Below are positions 1 through 9,273 of a DNA stretch of 64,000 nucleotides, piece by piece; position 1 is the stretch's first letter, and every line of letters begins with the position of its first letter. Position numbers and translations under genes: made by a program. The DNA is from Brucella daejeonensis. Lineage in GTDB: Bacteria > Pseudomonadota > Alphaproteobacteria > Rhizobiales > Rhizobiaceae. A model generated the notes under the pieces. That model saw nothing but the letters and a program-made list of their open reading frames with translations, made no database searches and was not told where the DNA came from. The stretch lies in the NCBI RefSeq assembly GCF_014199265.1, contig NZ_JACIJG010000017.1, positions 1 to 64,000 on the forward strand. The letters run 5' to 3'.

Positions 1-108
1 GCGTCACAATCCATCGCTGATCTCCAAAATCAGCCTTGAATCCGATTTCTCGCATCGGGGGAACCCTAAATCCTTAAATCGTCACCACGCTCTAGCAACT
101 TTATGTAT

Positions 109-186
109 CTAGTGGATTTTTCGAATTTGACGTTTGAAGCAGCATCTCATTCAGTCGGGATTCAAACGTCAAATTCAATCCACTAG
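109..186. repeat. 78-bp CTAG-bounded palindromic element, copy 1
   Basis: The two ends are inverted copies: CTAGTGGA at the left and TCCACTAG at the right, with further inner arms (AATTTGACGTTTGAA against TTCAAACGTCAAATT) around a loop of about 20 nt. A nearly identical 78-bp copy lies at 25467-25544. It sits just past the 3' end of the FeuQ-like kinase gene. No reading frame belongs to it. Size and palindromic form recall the roughly 100-bp Bru-RS elements described in Brucella, but identity with them was not tested. Confidence 0.8.
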
Positions 187-210
187 TCGGCTTTCGGCCA
201 AACACAACCG

Positions 211-1596
211 TCAATCTTCGGTCAACGGCAGCACGACCCGGACTGCAAGTCCGCCGCGCGCCCCCTTCCCCAGATGCAGGCTGCCGCCATATTCACGAAC
301 CGTATCCTGGACGATGGCAAGACCGAGGCCGGTGCCCGGCTTCGTTTCGTCAATGCGATTTCCGCGCTTCAACGCCGCTTCGATCTTGTCGGGAGCAAGC
401 CCCGGCCCGTCATCCTCGATCAGAAGTTCGAACTGCCGTTGGCTTCCCATAACGGGCGCCAGCCCGATCCCGATATATTTGCGGCCCCATTTCCCTGCAT
501 TTTCCAGAAGATTTCCGACAATCTCCTCCAGATCTTCGCGTTCGCCCGCGAAAACCGCTTCGGGCAGATCGTTCCTGAAGGTCACGCTGAAAGCCGGGTT
601 CAGCTTCGCGGTCACGCGTTTCATGCGTTCCAGAACCGGGGTGACGGGCGTGCGGAAGACCACACTGTCCCGCTGCGCCGCGATGCGGGCCCGTTGCAGA
701 TAATGCTGTATCTGCACCTGCATGGCCTCGCTCTGTTCCTGCACGATACGCCCATGTTCGCCGCCCATGCTGCGCGCCTCGTTGACGAGGACGGAAAGCG
801 GCGTCTTGAGGGAATGGGCGAGATTGCCGACCTGTGTCCGCGAGCGTTCGACGATGCGCCGGTTATTTTCGATCAGAGCATTCATTTCGCTGGCGAGCGG
901 CGCGATTTCAACAGGGAGCGACGCGTCGAGCTTCGATGAACGTCCCTCGCGAATATCGGTCAGGGCCTGCCGCACCTTGTCCAGCGGACGCAGCCCGAAC
1001 AGGATCACGGCGGCATTGATGAGAATACTGCCGATGCCGAAGATTCCCAGATAGATTGCAAGGCTGGTCCTGAAATCGGATATTTCCTTCAGGACCTCGC
1101 TGAGATTGCCCATCACCCGGAAACGGGCAACGCGGTTGGCATTGTCCAGCACCACTTCCGTTTCGACGATGAACAGTTCCTCGCCGTTGAGGCCCGGCAA
1201 GGTATAGCTGCGCATGAAGGAGCTATCGAACGGAGCCTGCGCGACCGGCATTTCCGGCACCAGGCGTCCGATGAGCGAGGGGGACTCAAGTTTTCCGGTC
1301 AGGTTTGGCGACAGCGGATCGACCGACCAGTACCATCCCGAAAGCGGACTGGAATAGCGCAACTCGCCAAGCTCGGGCCGTCCTTGCAGTGTACCGTCGC
1401 CGGAAATGCTGACGGCGCCGACGAGGCTGAACAGATGGGCTGTCAGAAGACGCTCGAAATTGCTGCGCGCGGCATCGCCATAAAGCGAACCGATGAATGT
1501 CGCCACCACCACGAGCGCGACGATGACCCAGATCGTTGAAAGGGTGACGACGCGGACTGCGAGCGACCGCAGCGGAAAGAGGCGCAGAAGCTTCAG
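211..1596 (-). CDS. feuQ: FeuQ-like membrane sensor histidine kinase
   Basis: This is an inner-membrane sensor kinase that should phosphorylate the FeuP-like regulator encoded just upstream. A second transmembrane segment (about residues 178-201 of the long form) is followed by a HAMP-like linker, an H-box with AHSLKTPL (His about 261), an N-box (NLLENAGKWG) and ATP-binding G-boxes (DDGPGL, GTGLGLAIV). The first ordinary start codon in frame is GTG at 1512, which leaves only the end of the first transmembrane helix. No ATG, GTG or TTG occurs upstream in this frame. A CTG at 1594-1596 overlaps the regulator's TGA stop and restores the helix (STIWVIVALVVVATFIG), so I chose it, giving 461 residues. 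The family call is strong; the start codon is uncertain. Confidence 0.85.
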   Translation of the reverse strand: MKLLRLFPLRSLAVRVVTLSTIWVIVALVVVATFIGSLYGDAARSNFERLLTAHLFSLVGAVSISGDGTLQGRPELGELRYSSPLSGWYWSVDPLSPNLTGKLESPSLIGRLVPEMPVAQAPFDSSFMRSYTLPGLNGEELFIVETEVVLDNANRVARFRVMGNLSEVLKEISDFRTSLAIYLGIFGIGSILINAAVILFGLRPLDKVRQALTDIREGRSSKLDASLPVEIAPLASEMNALIENNRRIVERSRTQVGNLAHSLKTPLSVLVNEARSMGGEHGRIVQEQSEAMQVQIQHYLQRARIAAQRDSVVFRTPVTPVLERMKRVTAKLNPAFSVTFRNDLPEAVFAGEREDLEEIVGNLLENAGKWGRKYIGIGLAPVMGSQRQFELLIEDDGPGLAPDKIEAALKRGNRIDETKPGTGLGLAIVQDTVREYGGSLHLGKGARGGLAVRVVLPLTED

Positions 1597-2294
1597 TTGC
1601 CGTTCCCTTTCGCTTCGCCCTCGCCGCCATCCGGCGCTTGCGAGCGGATGCGGTATCCCATGCCGCGCACGGTTTCGATCAGGTCGACACCCATCTTCTT
1701 GCGCAGACGGCCGACGAAGACTTCAATCGTGTTGGAATCGCGGTCGAAATCCTGATCGTAGAGATGTTCGACCAGTTCGGTACGCGAAACCACCTCGTCC
1801 ATATGGTGCATCAGATAGGACAGGAGCCGGTATTCGTGCGAGGTCAGCTTCAGCGCGGCACCATCGACACTCACCTTGGACGTCTTGGTGTCGAGATAAA
1901 GCGGGCCGCAGACAAGTTCGGACGAGGCATGGCCCGCCGCACGGCGGATCAGCGCGCGCAGACGCGCCAGCACTTCCTCTATATGGAACGGCTTGGCCAC
2001 ATAATCGTCGGCACCGGCGTCGATACCGGCCACCTTGTCGCTCCAGCGGTCACGGGCGGTCAGCATCAGCACGGGCATGGAACGCCCGCTGCGCCGCCAG
2101 CGTTCCACGACGCTGATACCGTCCATGCGCGGCAGGCCGATATCCAGCACCACCGCATCGTAAGGCTCGGTATCGCCCAGATAATGGCCTTCCTCGCCGT
2201 CATAGGCGCGGTCGACGACATAACCGGCCGCGGCCATCGCTTCGGAAAGCTGGCGGTTCAGGTCCTTGTCGTCTTCAACGATCAGGATACGCAA
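1593..2294 (-). CDS. feuP: FeuP-like OmpR-family response regulator
   Basis: This is a DNA-binding response regulator with an N-terminal receiver domain (acidic pocket D8/D9, phospho-acceptor D51 in VVLDIGLP, conserved Lys in AKPFH near 103) and a C-terminal winged helix (residues about 125-220, with DRDSNTIEVFVGRLRKK typical of the OmpR/PhoB type). The start is taken as TTG at 2292-2294, preceded by GAGGGAGA at good spacing, because the protein then begins MRILIVEDD as family members do; an upstream GTG would add 42 unlikely residues. It has 233 residues. It is co-transcribed with the kinase, whose probable start overlaps the stop. FeuP/FeuQ of rhizobia control cyclic glucan export and related envelope functions; the role here is inferred from similarity. 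Confidence 0.9.
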   Translation of the reverse strand: MRILIVEDDKDLNRQLSEAMAAAGYVVDRAYDGEEGHYLGDTEPYDAVVLDIGLPRMDGISVVERWRRSGRSMPVLMLTARDRWSDKVAGIDAGADDYVAKPFHIEEVLARLRALIRRAAGHASSELVCGPLYLDTKTSKVSVDGAALKLTSHEYRLLSYLMHHMDEVVSRTELVEHLYDQDFDRDSNTIEVFVGRLRKKMGVDLIETVRGMGYRIRSQAPDGGEGEAKGNGN

Positions 2295-2341
2295 GCGGAC
2301 ATTCTCCCTCAATTCATGAAAGACAGCGGCGAAAGCCGTTG

Positions 2342-2641
2342 CTATTGAGCGGGAACAGCCACTTCGACGCGGCGCGGACGTTCGCCATCGCGTCCCGGCA
2401 CCAGCACGACGACCACGCACATGGGGCGGCCGTTCTGCGTGGTGGCGGTTGCCTTGGCAAGCTGGCCGCCCTGCTGGGCAGCCACCTTTTCACCGACAGC
2501 CGCGCAATCTCCGGCAGCGGCAATCACGAGACTGGACTTCTGCGGCGCAGCAATCGGCAAGGCGCCGGCATCGACCGGCAACAAGCCAATACTAACCGCG
2601 AGGAGCGCGAAAACTTTGAGTGCAGAGTTCTGTTTCATCAT
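2342..2641 (-). CDS. small secreted protein upstream of feuPQ
   Basis: A 99-residue protein with a clear N-terminal signal sequence: MMKQ, a hydrophobic stretch (ALKVFALLAVSIGLLPV), then a small-residue cleavage region near residue 25. The mature part has two cysteines (GDCAAV and PMCVVV) and an alternating pattern ending RRVEVAVPAQ that resembles half of a PepSY-type fold, though that is a guess. It lies 47 bp upstream of the FeuP-like regulator on the same strand, so it is probably the first gene of a three-gene operon. Small periplasmic proteins encoded beside sensor kinases often modulate the kinase. No function can be stated with confidence. Confidence 0.75.
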   Translation of the reverse strand: MMKQNSALKVFALLAVSIGLLPVDAGALPIAAPQKSSLVIAAAGDCAAVGEKVAAQQGGQLAKATATTQNGRPMCVVVVLVPGRDGERPRRVEVAVPAQ

Positions 2642-2744
2642 GCCGCCTTATATAGCGCCCGGCTTCTGAACGATGCATGAACAAACGTTCTTCCCGCCAA
2701 GGCCCAAAGGAAAATTCAGAGTCTGACTATCACGCTTTGTGAAA

Positions 2745-2951
2745 TTATGAAATGCGTGAAGTTGCTCCGACGCGCCCGATTACCGTAACAATTCCGGCTA
2801 TTGCGGTCGCCAGTTGCAGCACAACATCCGTTAGCGCGCCCTGATTGATCATGTCGGTGGCCACGCCGAAAGCACTGGCCAGCGGCAGACAAAGCGTCAC
2901 CAGACCGGCCCAGACCGTGCGCGAAAGATACCAAGATTTTTCCGTGTCCAT
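2745..2951 (-). CDS. small membrane protein at the 3' end of the GTA-like cluster
   Basis: A 68-residue protein starting MDTEKSWYLSRTVW, with two hydrophobic segments (about residues 11-28 and 38-58). The ATG at 2949-2951 has a good ribosome site (GAGGAAATG) and lies 11 bp after the stop of the tail-tip gene, so it is the last gene of the cluster. Small two-helix proteins of this kind are found at the ends of rhizobial GTA/prophage tail modules and could be holin-like. That role is inferred from position and topology only. Confidence 0.7.
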   Translation of the reverse strand: MDTEKSWYLSRTVWAGLVTLCLPLASAFGVATDMINQGALTDVVLQLATAIAGIVTVIGRVGATSRIS

Positions 2952-2962
2952 ATCATTTCCTC

Positions 2963-5900
2963 TCAATTCGTTATTGCCACGTCCAGAAGCGCGAAATCTC
3001 CCGGACCGCTCTTTGCGCCGATCATCGCGACGCGGAACTGAAACGCCGCATCGCCCATGTCGGCCTCTCTTTGCGCCCACTCGTAAATCCATGAAGGGGA
3101 CAGCGCCTGACTGCTTCTTGCAAGCAGGCCGTTCCGCCAGATTTCGACGCGATAGGCCTCGCGCTCTTCACCCAGCGGAATATCTTCACCGAGCCAGTCA
3201 TCGGCATCGATGCGCCCGCGCCTGATCCAGTTGAAGACGAGATCGCCATCGGGCAGTCTCGTCATGTTCAGATGAACCGGGCTTGGCGGACGCAAGCCGC
3301 GCAGACCGCCCTGGGCCCGAACCGTGTCGAAGAACTCGGAAGAAAAGCTTTTCCCCGCCGTTCCCACACGCCAGTTCAGTTCAAGCCCGATTTCCGAGGC
3401 TTGCAGACCGGCCGCAGCCACCGCCCCGTCGAGAAGCACGAAAGGCGTCTCGACTTGCTTGACCATGGAAGCGGCAAGCTCGGTTCCCAACTGCCCGCGC
3501 AACAGGCGGGTAAGCTTCCAGCGGTTGAGGCCGATTTCCTCCGCCTCCAGAAACTGGAACACTTCCCATTCGCCACCGTCCGCGCGCAGCAGCGCGGTAT
3601 TGGCTCCGTTCAATATCTGGGAAAGCGGCCGCGATTGCAGTTCGCCCGCATAAAGCGCGACCTCGACCGCCTGCCCTTCGATCAGGCGTCCGCTCGGCCC
3701 GCCGTCAAGCGGCGCGGTCAGTTCGCCCATGATTGCCCGGTTCTGTACGATCGCGCGTTCCGCAAAACCGTCGTCGGAAGGCGACGCGAACACCGCCGCG
3801 CCGCGCCATGGCTTTGCATGACAGGCGATGCGGAACTGTGCCGCCGGGTCTTCCGCGCCCGGCCAGAGCGGCAGATCGATAAGATGGAAGACCGGCTTCA
3901 TGTCGAGCGCCGGACCACCGGGCGGTCGCGTCGGCGTCGTACCGTGGTCGGCAAGGGCGATGTTCGGGGCGAGCGCAACCGCGCGAACGGCGCGAACCTC
4001 GCCATCTTCAAGCCCGGTCACGGCATAGTTTCGCTCTCCGTCCAGAACGCCAAGCCGCACCCGGTCGCCGACATGGAGCGCCGCCGCCGACCATGGCAGC
4101 GAGAATTGCGCCGTGCGGCGTTCGGCATGACGCCGCGCCATCCAGGCTTCGGCGAGCGCGCTGGCCGGCCCCTGCTCCATGACGCCCGAAAGACTGAGCG
4201 TTTCCGTGCCCTGCCCCTCGTCGCGGCGCACGGACGCGCCCGCAATCTGGAAATCCCGCAACGGATCGTTGCAGTAAAGCTGCGCCACCGAGGGCAAGTC
4301 GTCCCGGTCCTCGATCACCGCCGTCAGCGCCTCACCTTCGTCCGGCTGAACGAAATCGGCAAGCGCCAGCGCCGATCCGGCGCGCGCAATGCTTTTGAAC
4401 ACGAAGCGCCCGGCCTGTTCATAGCCGTGGACGCCGAAGACATTCAGGAGCGGTTCCAGCACGCCCCGCGCGCTCGACGGCTCGGCGACGACAAACCCGG
4501 AAAGGTGGCCGTCAGCACCGGCGCAATCCGCCTCCGGCAGATCGAAATCCTTCAGGATCGCTGCAATAAGTTCATCCAGCGACACGCCGCTGATGCGCCC
4601 GTTCAGCCAATGGCCGAGCCGCCAGTTGGCCGTATCGCCCCACAGGTCTGCGGCAAGCGGAAACTCCGGGAAGGGCCGCGTATCCCAGGACCAGAGATAG
4701 ATGCGATCCGTATCCAGCATCGGCCCGCCATAGACCGGCGAGACGGGATTATTGCCCTGCCAGTGTCGGTAATGCGCCCGCAGGAAGCGATCCATGCCTA
4801 TATCCGCACGCGACCCGTTCGAAAAATAGGGCGTAGCATTTTCCGACGATTTCGGATCTGGAAAGACATTCGGCTGGTTCGGGCCCTTGTCGACAGCGGG
4901 ACAGCCGAGTTCGGTGAACCAGAACGGCTTCGACCGGGGCACCCAGGCAGTCGGTTCAGGCAATTCGGCGCCTGCGATTCGGTTATAATGCCGGTTGCTC
5001 CACCAGCCTTCGAGGTCCTTGTATCGATAGACCCACGGCTTGCTCGCAAGACCGTCCGCGATGGGCAAGCGCCTGCGCGCCTCACGGTCCCCGGCGCTTG
5101 CATAAAACCAGTCATAGCCCTCGCCCGAAGCCACCTGGCCGGTGAGGCCGTCAAGATCGTAGGCCGTTGCAAAACTATCCGGGTTGCCGCCGTCGAGATC
5201 GCCGTCACGCCAGTCGGCAAGCGGCATGTAATTGTCGATGCCGATGGCATCTATGGCAGGGTGAGCCCAGAGAGGATCCAGATTGAAGAACAGATCGCCG
5301 GTGCCGTCCTGTGCCTGATAGCCGAAATATTCCGACCAGTCCGCGCCGTAGGTGATCCTGCAACCGGAACCGAGCTTCGCCCGCATGTCGGCAGCAAGCG
5401 CGCATAGATGCGTCACGAAAGGAAAGCTTGCCTGACCGTCGCGAATGCCGGTCAGGCCGCGCAGTTCCGATCCGAGCAGGAATGCATCGACGCCGCCTGC
5501 CTCTATAGCAAGATCGGCGCAATGGTGGAGGAAGCGGCGATAGCCCCATTCCCCTTGCACGAAAGCCTGCACCTGTGTCGCCGCGCCCGCGGCTCCGTCA
5601 GGCGAACCCGCCATGCCGGTCGCCGGATGACAGGTGACACGGCCGCGCCACGGATAGGCGGGCTGGCCGACCCCGCCATAGGGAGACGGAAGCTCGTTGC
5701 CTTCCGGTACATCCATCATGATGAAAGGATATAGCGTAACACCAAGGCCGCGCGCCTTCGCGTCGCGGATAGCCGCGATCACGCTCGCGTCGGACGGCGT
5801 TCCGCCATAGGCCGCACCCTCGCCGCTCGTCGATATCAGATGCGCCTCTTCACGGGTGACGTTGTCCACCCGCCAGACGTGGCTCGGCTTGCGGGCGGAA

Positions 5901-6766
5901 AGGCTCGTCACGCCGGGGCGGATGCGGCAGGAACCGGCGCGCAGATCGTCGCCGAACCATGGCAGCACGATTGCGACATGGCGCAGGCCCGGACAAAGCG
6001 CCTGCAATTCATCCATGGAGGCAGTCCAGTCGCTGCGGCCGCGCAGGATATTGCGGTTGATCCAGCGCTTCTGGCCTGCCAGCGGCTCATCGCTGACCGG
6101 ATCGGGCGACAACCCGAACTCCGTCGAGCCGGGAATGAGAGCCACGGCGCGGACCGAACGCGCCACCGCACCGACGGGCCGCATCACCTCGAACTGGAAT
6201 TGCGGCAGACGATTGCCGAACCGGTCGAGCGGGATACGCTCGAACACCACATAGGCCGTGCCGCGATAGGCCGGTGCATTTCCCACCCCTTGCTTGGCCT
6301 CGATCAGCGGATCGGGATCCTGCATTTCAGTGCCGTGACAGACCCGCATTTCGATTTCGGTCAGGTCCAGTTCCTGTCCGTCCGCCCAGACGCGGCGGAT
6401 ACCCGCAATCGTCCCTTCCGCGACCGCATAGGCGGCATTGCCGAAATAGCTGTAACTGGTGACTTTGGGTCCGCCCTTGCCGCCCTGGCGTTCGGTGGTC
6501 TTCTGCTCTTCGAAACGCGTCGCCCAGATCAGCGTGCCCGAAACCCGTACCGTGCCATAGACGAAAGGAAGGGCAGCGCCTTCCTCGGCGGTTGTGACAC
6601 GCCCCGCGTTCAGGCGCGCGCCTTCTATATGGCGCGTGGAATTGATGAGCGCATTGTCGATGGCATAACCGCCCATCGCGCCGAGACCAGCACCGATAGC
6701 GGCGCCGACAGGCCCGAAGATGCCGCCGACCGCAGCACCTACCGCCTGCAAAACAATTGTGGCCAT
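2963..6766 (-). CDS. GTA host-specificity / tail-tip megatron protein (gp15-like)
   Basis: A 1267-residue structural protein at the end of the tail module. The N-terminus is glycine-rich and hydrophobic (VGAAVGGIFGPVGAAIGAGLG), followed by conserved tail-tip sequence (VYGTVRVSGTLIWATRFEE; YSYFGNAAYAVAEG). The middle (roughly 400-750) matches the GTA TIM-barrel type domain, with FLLGSELRGL, TYGADWSEYFG, WFTELGCPAVDKG and YLWSWDTRPFPEFP. A phage tail_3-like region follows. Length fits Rhodobacter capsulatus GTA gp15. It follows the NlpC/P60 gene with a 3-bp gap. It probably forms the distal tail fibre/baseplate part that contacts the recipient cell. Confidence 0.93.
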   Translation of the reverse strand: MATIVLQAVGAAVGGIFGPVGAAIGAGLGAMGGYAIDNALINSTRHIEGARLNAGRVTTAEEGAALPFVYGTVRVSGTLIWATRFEEQKTTERQGGKGGPKVTSYSYFGNAAYAVAEGTIAGIRRVWADGQELDLTEIEMRVCHGTEMQDPDPLIEAKQGVGNAPAYRGTAYVVFERIPLDRFGNRLPQFQFEVMRPVGAVARSVRAVALIPGSTEFGLSPDPVSDEPLAGQKRWINRNILRGRSDWTASMDELQALCPGLRHVAIVLPWFGDDLRAGSCRIRPGVTSLSARKPSHVWRVDNVTREEAHLISTSGEGAAYGGTPSDASVIAAIRDAKARGLGVTLYPFIMMDVPEGNELPSPYGGVGQPAYPWRGRVTCHPATGMAGSPDGAAGAATQVQAFVQGEWGYRRFLHHCADLAIEAGGVDAFLLGSELRGLTGIRDGQASFPFVTHLCALAADMRAKLGSGCRITYGADWSEYFGYQAQDGTGDLFFNLDPLWAHPAIDAIGIDNYMPLADWRDGDLDGGNPDSFATAYDLDGLTGQVASGEGYDWFYASAGDREARRRLPIADGLASKPWVYRYKDLEGWWSNRHYNRIAGAELPEPTAWVPRSKPFWFTELGCPAVDKGPNQPNVFPDPKSSENATPYFSNGSRADIGMDRFLRAHYRHWQGNNPVSPVYGGPMLDTDRIYLWSWDTRPFPEFPLAADLWGDTANWRLGHWLNGRISGVSLDELIAAILKDFDLPEADCAGADGHLSGFVVAEPSSARGVLEPLLNVFGVHGYEQAGRFVFKSIARAGSALALADFVQPDEGEALTAVIEDRDDLPSVAQLYCNDPLRDFQIAGASVRRDEGQGTETLSLSGVMEQGPASALAEAWMARRHAERRTAQFSLPWSAAALHVGDRVRLGVLDGERNYAVTGLEDGEVRAVRAVALAPNIALADHGTTPTRPPGGPALDMKPVFHLIDLPLWPGAEDPAAQFRIACHAKPWRGAAVFASPSDDGFAERAIVQNRAIMGELTAPLDGGPSGRLIEGQAVEVALYAGELQSRPLSQILNGANTALLRADGGEWEVFQFLEAEEIGLNRWKLTRLLRGQLGTELAASMVKQVETPFVLLDGAVAAAGLQASEIGLELNWRVGTAGKSFSSEFFDTVRAQGGLRGLRPPSPVHLNMTRLPDGDLVFNWIRRGRIDADDWLGEDIPLGEEREAYRVEIWRNGLLARSSQALSPSWIYEWAQREADMGDAAFQFRVAMIGAKSGPGDFALLDVAITN

Positions 6767-6769
6767 GGA

Positions 6770-7204
6770 TCAGATTTTCCGTTCGGGAAAGATGAAAATG
6801 CCCGCAAGGCGGTTTCGCCATTGCGGCACCAGCGCCGAAGCCATCACACGATGCCCCTGATAGGCGTGGATGAACCGGTTTTCATGCGCCATGATGCCGA
6901 CATGCTTGGCCGCAAGCCCGGCCCGCCAGCGAAACACGACGAGATCGCCCGGCAGGGGTGCCGACGCCTCCCGCTTCGCCATATGGCGCGACGCCGCCTC
7001 CAACAGGGGATCGCCCGGCGCGACTTCGGCCCAGTCCGGCGCATAGGCACCGGGCGTTTCCGGCTCCGCGCCGTAGAGGATTCTCCAGACACCGCGCACC
7101 AGACCGAGGCAATCGCAACTGACGCCACGCGTCGAGGCGCCATGCCGGTAAGGCGTTCCGATCCATCGTTCGGCCTCGGCCAGAACCTGTTCGGCAATCG
7201 TCAT
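6770..7204 (-). CDS. GTA NlpC/P60-family cell-wall peptidase (gp14-like)
   Basis: A 144-residue peptidase predicted to cut peptidoglycan peptides so that the GTA/phage-like tail can cross the recipient wall. The NlpC/P60 catalytic Cys is in SCDCLGLVR (Cys32), with the His in AKHVGIM (His101) and a possible third residue at His113. Its ATG overlaps the stop of the DUF2163 gene by 4 bp, which indicates translational coupling within the tail module. Order and length match gp14 of the GTA cluster of R. capsulatus. Confidence 0.92.
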   Translation of the reverse strand: MTIAEQVLAEAERWIGTPYRHGASTRGVSCDCLGLVRGVWRILYGAEPETPGAYAPDWAEVAPGDPLLEAASRHMAKREASAPLPGDLVVFRWRAGLAAKHVGIMAHENRFIHAYQGHRVMASALVPQWRNRLAGIFIFPERKI

Positions 7205-8076
7205 GATACGAGCGCGCTCCCGTCATATTCGCTGCCGCCATCGACATAGGCAAAAGCCGCGTCATTGCCCGGCAGATGCGGGAAGCCGCGAAAATTGAGA
7301 TGGTTGGAGAATTTCGCCTTGCAGGTGGCAAAGCCCTTGTCGCACCCGGCAATTACACGAAAGCCGTCACCCGCAGAGACTGGCATAACCGGCGGTTCGG
7401 CGAGTTTCAGGACAGGTCCGGCATGGCTCACGACACGGACCGTCCAACCGGAGTTGGGGCCGCTTGTCCAGGTCAGCCTTCCTTCGGCGAACCAGCCGGG
7501 CGCAAAACCGTCCAGCCCCACTGCCGTCAGTTCGCCCCCGACAGCCGCAAGCACCGTGCAGTCGGCGAAATAGCGCGGATCGGCGACCGGGACGGCGCAG
7601 CGGCTATCGCCGAAATCCGCGTCGCAATTGCGCAGCACCCGCCGCCCGCGCACGGCATCAAAAGCGGCGGCGGCGCCTTTCAGTTCCATCACGAAACGAC
7701 TACCCGAACGGCTGATCCTGCCCGCCGTCCAGCGCCGCAGCAACATATGCTGTTCCGGCGCGGACCAGTTGACCAGATAGACCTCGATGGAAGCCCCGTC
7801 ATAGCGGCCCTGTTCGATGTCGATGTCGCTGATCCTGGCCGAGGACAGCGCGCCCTCCACTTCGCCGCCCGCTACCGACAGGCCGAGCGTCGTCGAAGCT
7901 TCGCTGCTGTTCAATCCGGTCAAAGGTTCGCAGGCAACCCCGTCGACCGACAGCGCGCGGTCGTGATCGGTGAAGCCCAGAACCATGCCATCGCTTCTTC
8001 TTATAAGCCAGGCGAAGCAATGGCTTGTCACCTCGCCCTGCAAATGTGATTCAAGTTCGGTGGGAACGGGTATCAT
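7201..8076 (-). CDS. GTA tail protein, DUF2163 family (gp13-like)
   Basis: A 291-residue tail-tip component of the DUF2163/BR0599 family. It begins MIPVPTELESHLQGEVTSHCFAWLI and carries the conserved DHDR stretch (GFTDHDRALSVDGV) and a cysteine set in the C-terminal half (LRNCDADFG, SRCAVP, FADCTV, AGCDKGFATCKAKF) that in homologues binds an iron-sulphur or metal centre. It overlaps genes on both sides by 4 bp. The C-terminal NHLNFRGFPHLPG is typical for the family. Confidence 0.92.
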   Translation of the reverse strand: MIPVPTELESHLQGEVTSHCFAWLIRRSDGMVLGFTDHDRALSVDGVACEPLTGLNSSEASTTLGLSVAGGEVEGALSSARISDIDIEQGRYDGASIEVYLVNWSAPEQHMLLRRWTAGRISRSGSRFVMELKGAAAAFDAVRGRRVLRNCDADFGDSRCAVPVADPRYFADCTVLAAVGGELTAVGLDGFAPGWFAEGRLTWTSGPNSGWTVRVVSHAGPVLKLAEPPVMPVSAGDGFRVIAGCDKGFATCKAKFSNHLNFRGFPHLPGNDAAFAYVDGGSEYDGSALVS

Positions 8077-8711
8077 GACTTGACCTCGACGATGGGGATC
8101 GACGGAATTTCACCCGCCTGAAATGAGGCGATGCTCGCGGTCAGCCGCTCTGTGTCGAAGCGCACCGGCACATCGAACAGAAAGCCTGCGGTGATGTCCG
8201 CCCCGGATGCGGGCGCGTAATCCGGCTGGAACGTCACCGTTCCGGTGACGGGATCGACGGTGAAGGCTTCGCCTTCGGGCAAGGCCGCACCGGCAACCGC
8301 CACGGTGACGGACCCGACAACGGGGTGGGTGATGATACGGTCATGGCTTTCGTAGCGTTTGACGAGCTGGAAGCTCGCCGCCACACCGTCGCCCGTGCCG
8401 ATATGCTGATCGGTTGCTGCGGGCGGCGCGCTGCCCACAGCCGACGAGAAATCGAACGGATCGCGAAAGCGGAATGTATGAAGCGAGCCGTGCCGCGCTT
8501 CGAAGAAAGCCAGCACCTGCCTGAGATCGTCGAGCGAGCGCAGGCCGGTTCCGGCATCGAAATGGCGGCGGGAACGCGCCCAGCGGGCATTGCGCCTTTC
8601 GTGGCCCGAAGTGAGCGCCACGATTTCGTTGCGCCATTCCGGCCCGCCTGTCGCTCCGAAAGAGACGCCGAGCGGAAAGCGCACATCATGAAAAGCCTCG
8701 ATCATGCTCAA
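8073..8711 (-). CDS. GTA distal tail protein, DUF2460 family (gp12-like)
   Basis: A 212-residue protein of the DUF2460/TIGR02217 family, which forms the distal tail ring in the R. capsulatus GTA. Family hallmarks seen are the N-terminal FHDVRFPLGVSFGATGGPEWRN, the LDDLRQVLAFFEARHG helix and FRFRDPFDFSS. Both ends overlap neighbouring genes by 4 bp (ATGA), which fits one translationally coupled tail operon. Confidence 0.93.
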   Translation of the reverse strand: MSMIEAFHDVRFPLGVSFGATGGPEWRNEIVALTSGHERRNARWARSRRHFDAGTGLRSLDDLRQVLAFFEARHGSLHTFRFRDPFDFSSAVGSAPPAATDQHIGTGDGVAASFQLVKRYESHDRIITHPVVGSVTVAVAGAALPEGEAFTVDPVTGTVTFQPDYAPASGADITAGFLFDVPVRFDTERLTASIASFQAGEIPSIPIVEVKS

Positions 8712-9256
8712 AGCCTCCGTGCGCCGCGACGCACGGCGCCCGCCAGCATTGTGGAAAGCTGGGCTTCCGACTTGCGAAACGAGGATGCGTCCGGCGACAC
8801 CATATTGAACACAACCTGCACAGGCTTGCCGCCGTTTCCTCCCGTCGCGACGCCGAGACGCCCGTCGCTGCCGCGGGCAAGCGGCAGGATGGCTTCGGCA
8901 CCCGCTTCGCCTGTCAGGCCGAGCGCGCCGTTGCCCATGCCGAAATAGGTCGGGCTGGACACCACGCCGCCCCTGGCAAAGGGCATGATGCCGCGAATGC
9001 CGCTGAACAGCCCGCCCATCATCGATGCCGTGAGGTTCTGAAGCGGCTGCATTCCGGCAGAAAGCGCCGTGCCTGCAAGGCTGGCGGCAAGGCCGTGCAA
9101 CACATCCTCAAGCCCCTTGCCGGACATGATCGCGCCCTTGAGCGCGGAGGTCAGGCTGTTGCCGAAGCTGGACGAACGCTTTTCAAGATCGGTCAGCGCG
9201 CGATCGAATGCGCTCGTATCCGCGTTGACGGATACGGTCAGGGTTTCATCTGTCAT
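8708..9256 (-). CDS. GTA tail tape-measure protein (gp11-like)
   Basis: A 182-residue protein with a helical N-terminus (MTDETLTVSVNADTSAFDRALTDLEKR) and a glycine/alanine-rich hydrophobic centre. The C-terminal part is typical of short GTA tape-measure proteins (PFARGGVVSSPTYFGMGNGALGLTGEAGAEAILPL). The short length fits the short GTA tail. It overlaps the DUF2460 gene by 4 bp and lies 17 bp after the tail chaperone gene. Confidence 0.88.
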   Translation of the reverse strand: MTDETLTVSVNADTSAFDRALTDLEKRSSSFGNSLTSALKGAIMSGKGLEDVLHGLAASLAGTALSAGMQPLQNLTASMMGGLFSGIRGIMPFARGGVVSSPTYFGMGNGALGLTGEAGAEAILPLARGSDGRLGVATGGNGGKPVQVVFNMVSPDASSFRKSEAQLSTMLAGAVRRGARRL

Positions 9257-9273
9257 TTTATACCTGTCGGGGT

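Noticed and set aside
3272-5407. A 711-codon plus-strand frame inside the tail-tip gene
   Set aside because: Antisense to the gp15-like gene, which has strong family motifs.
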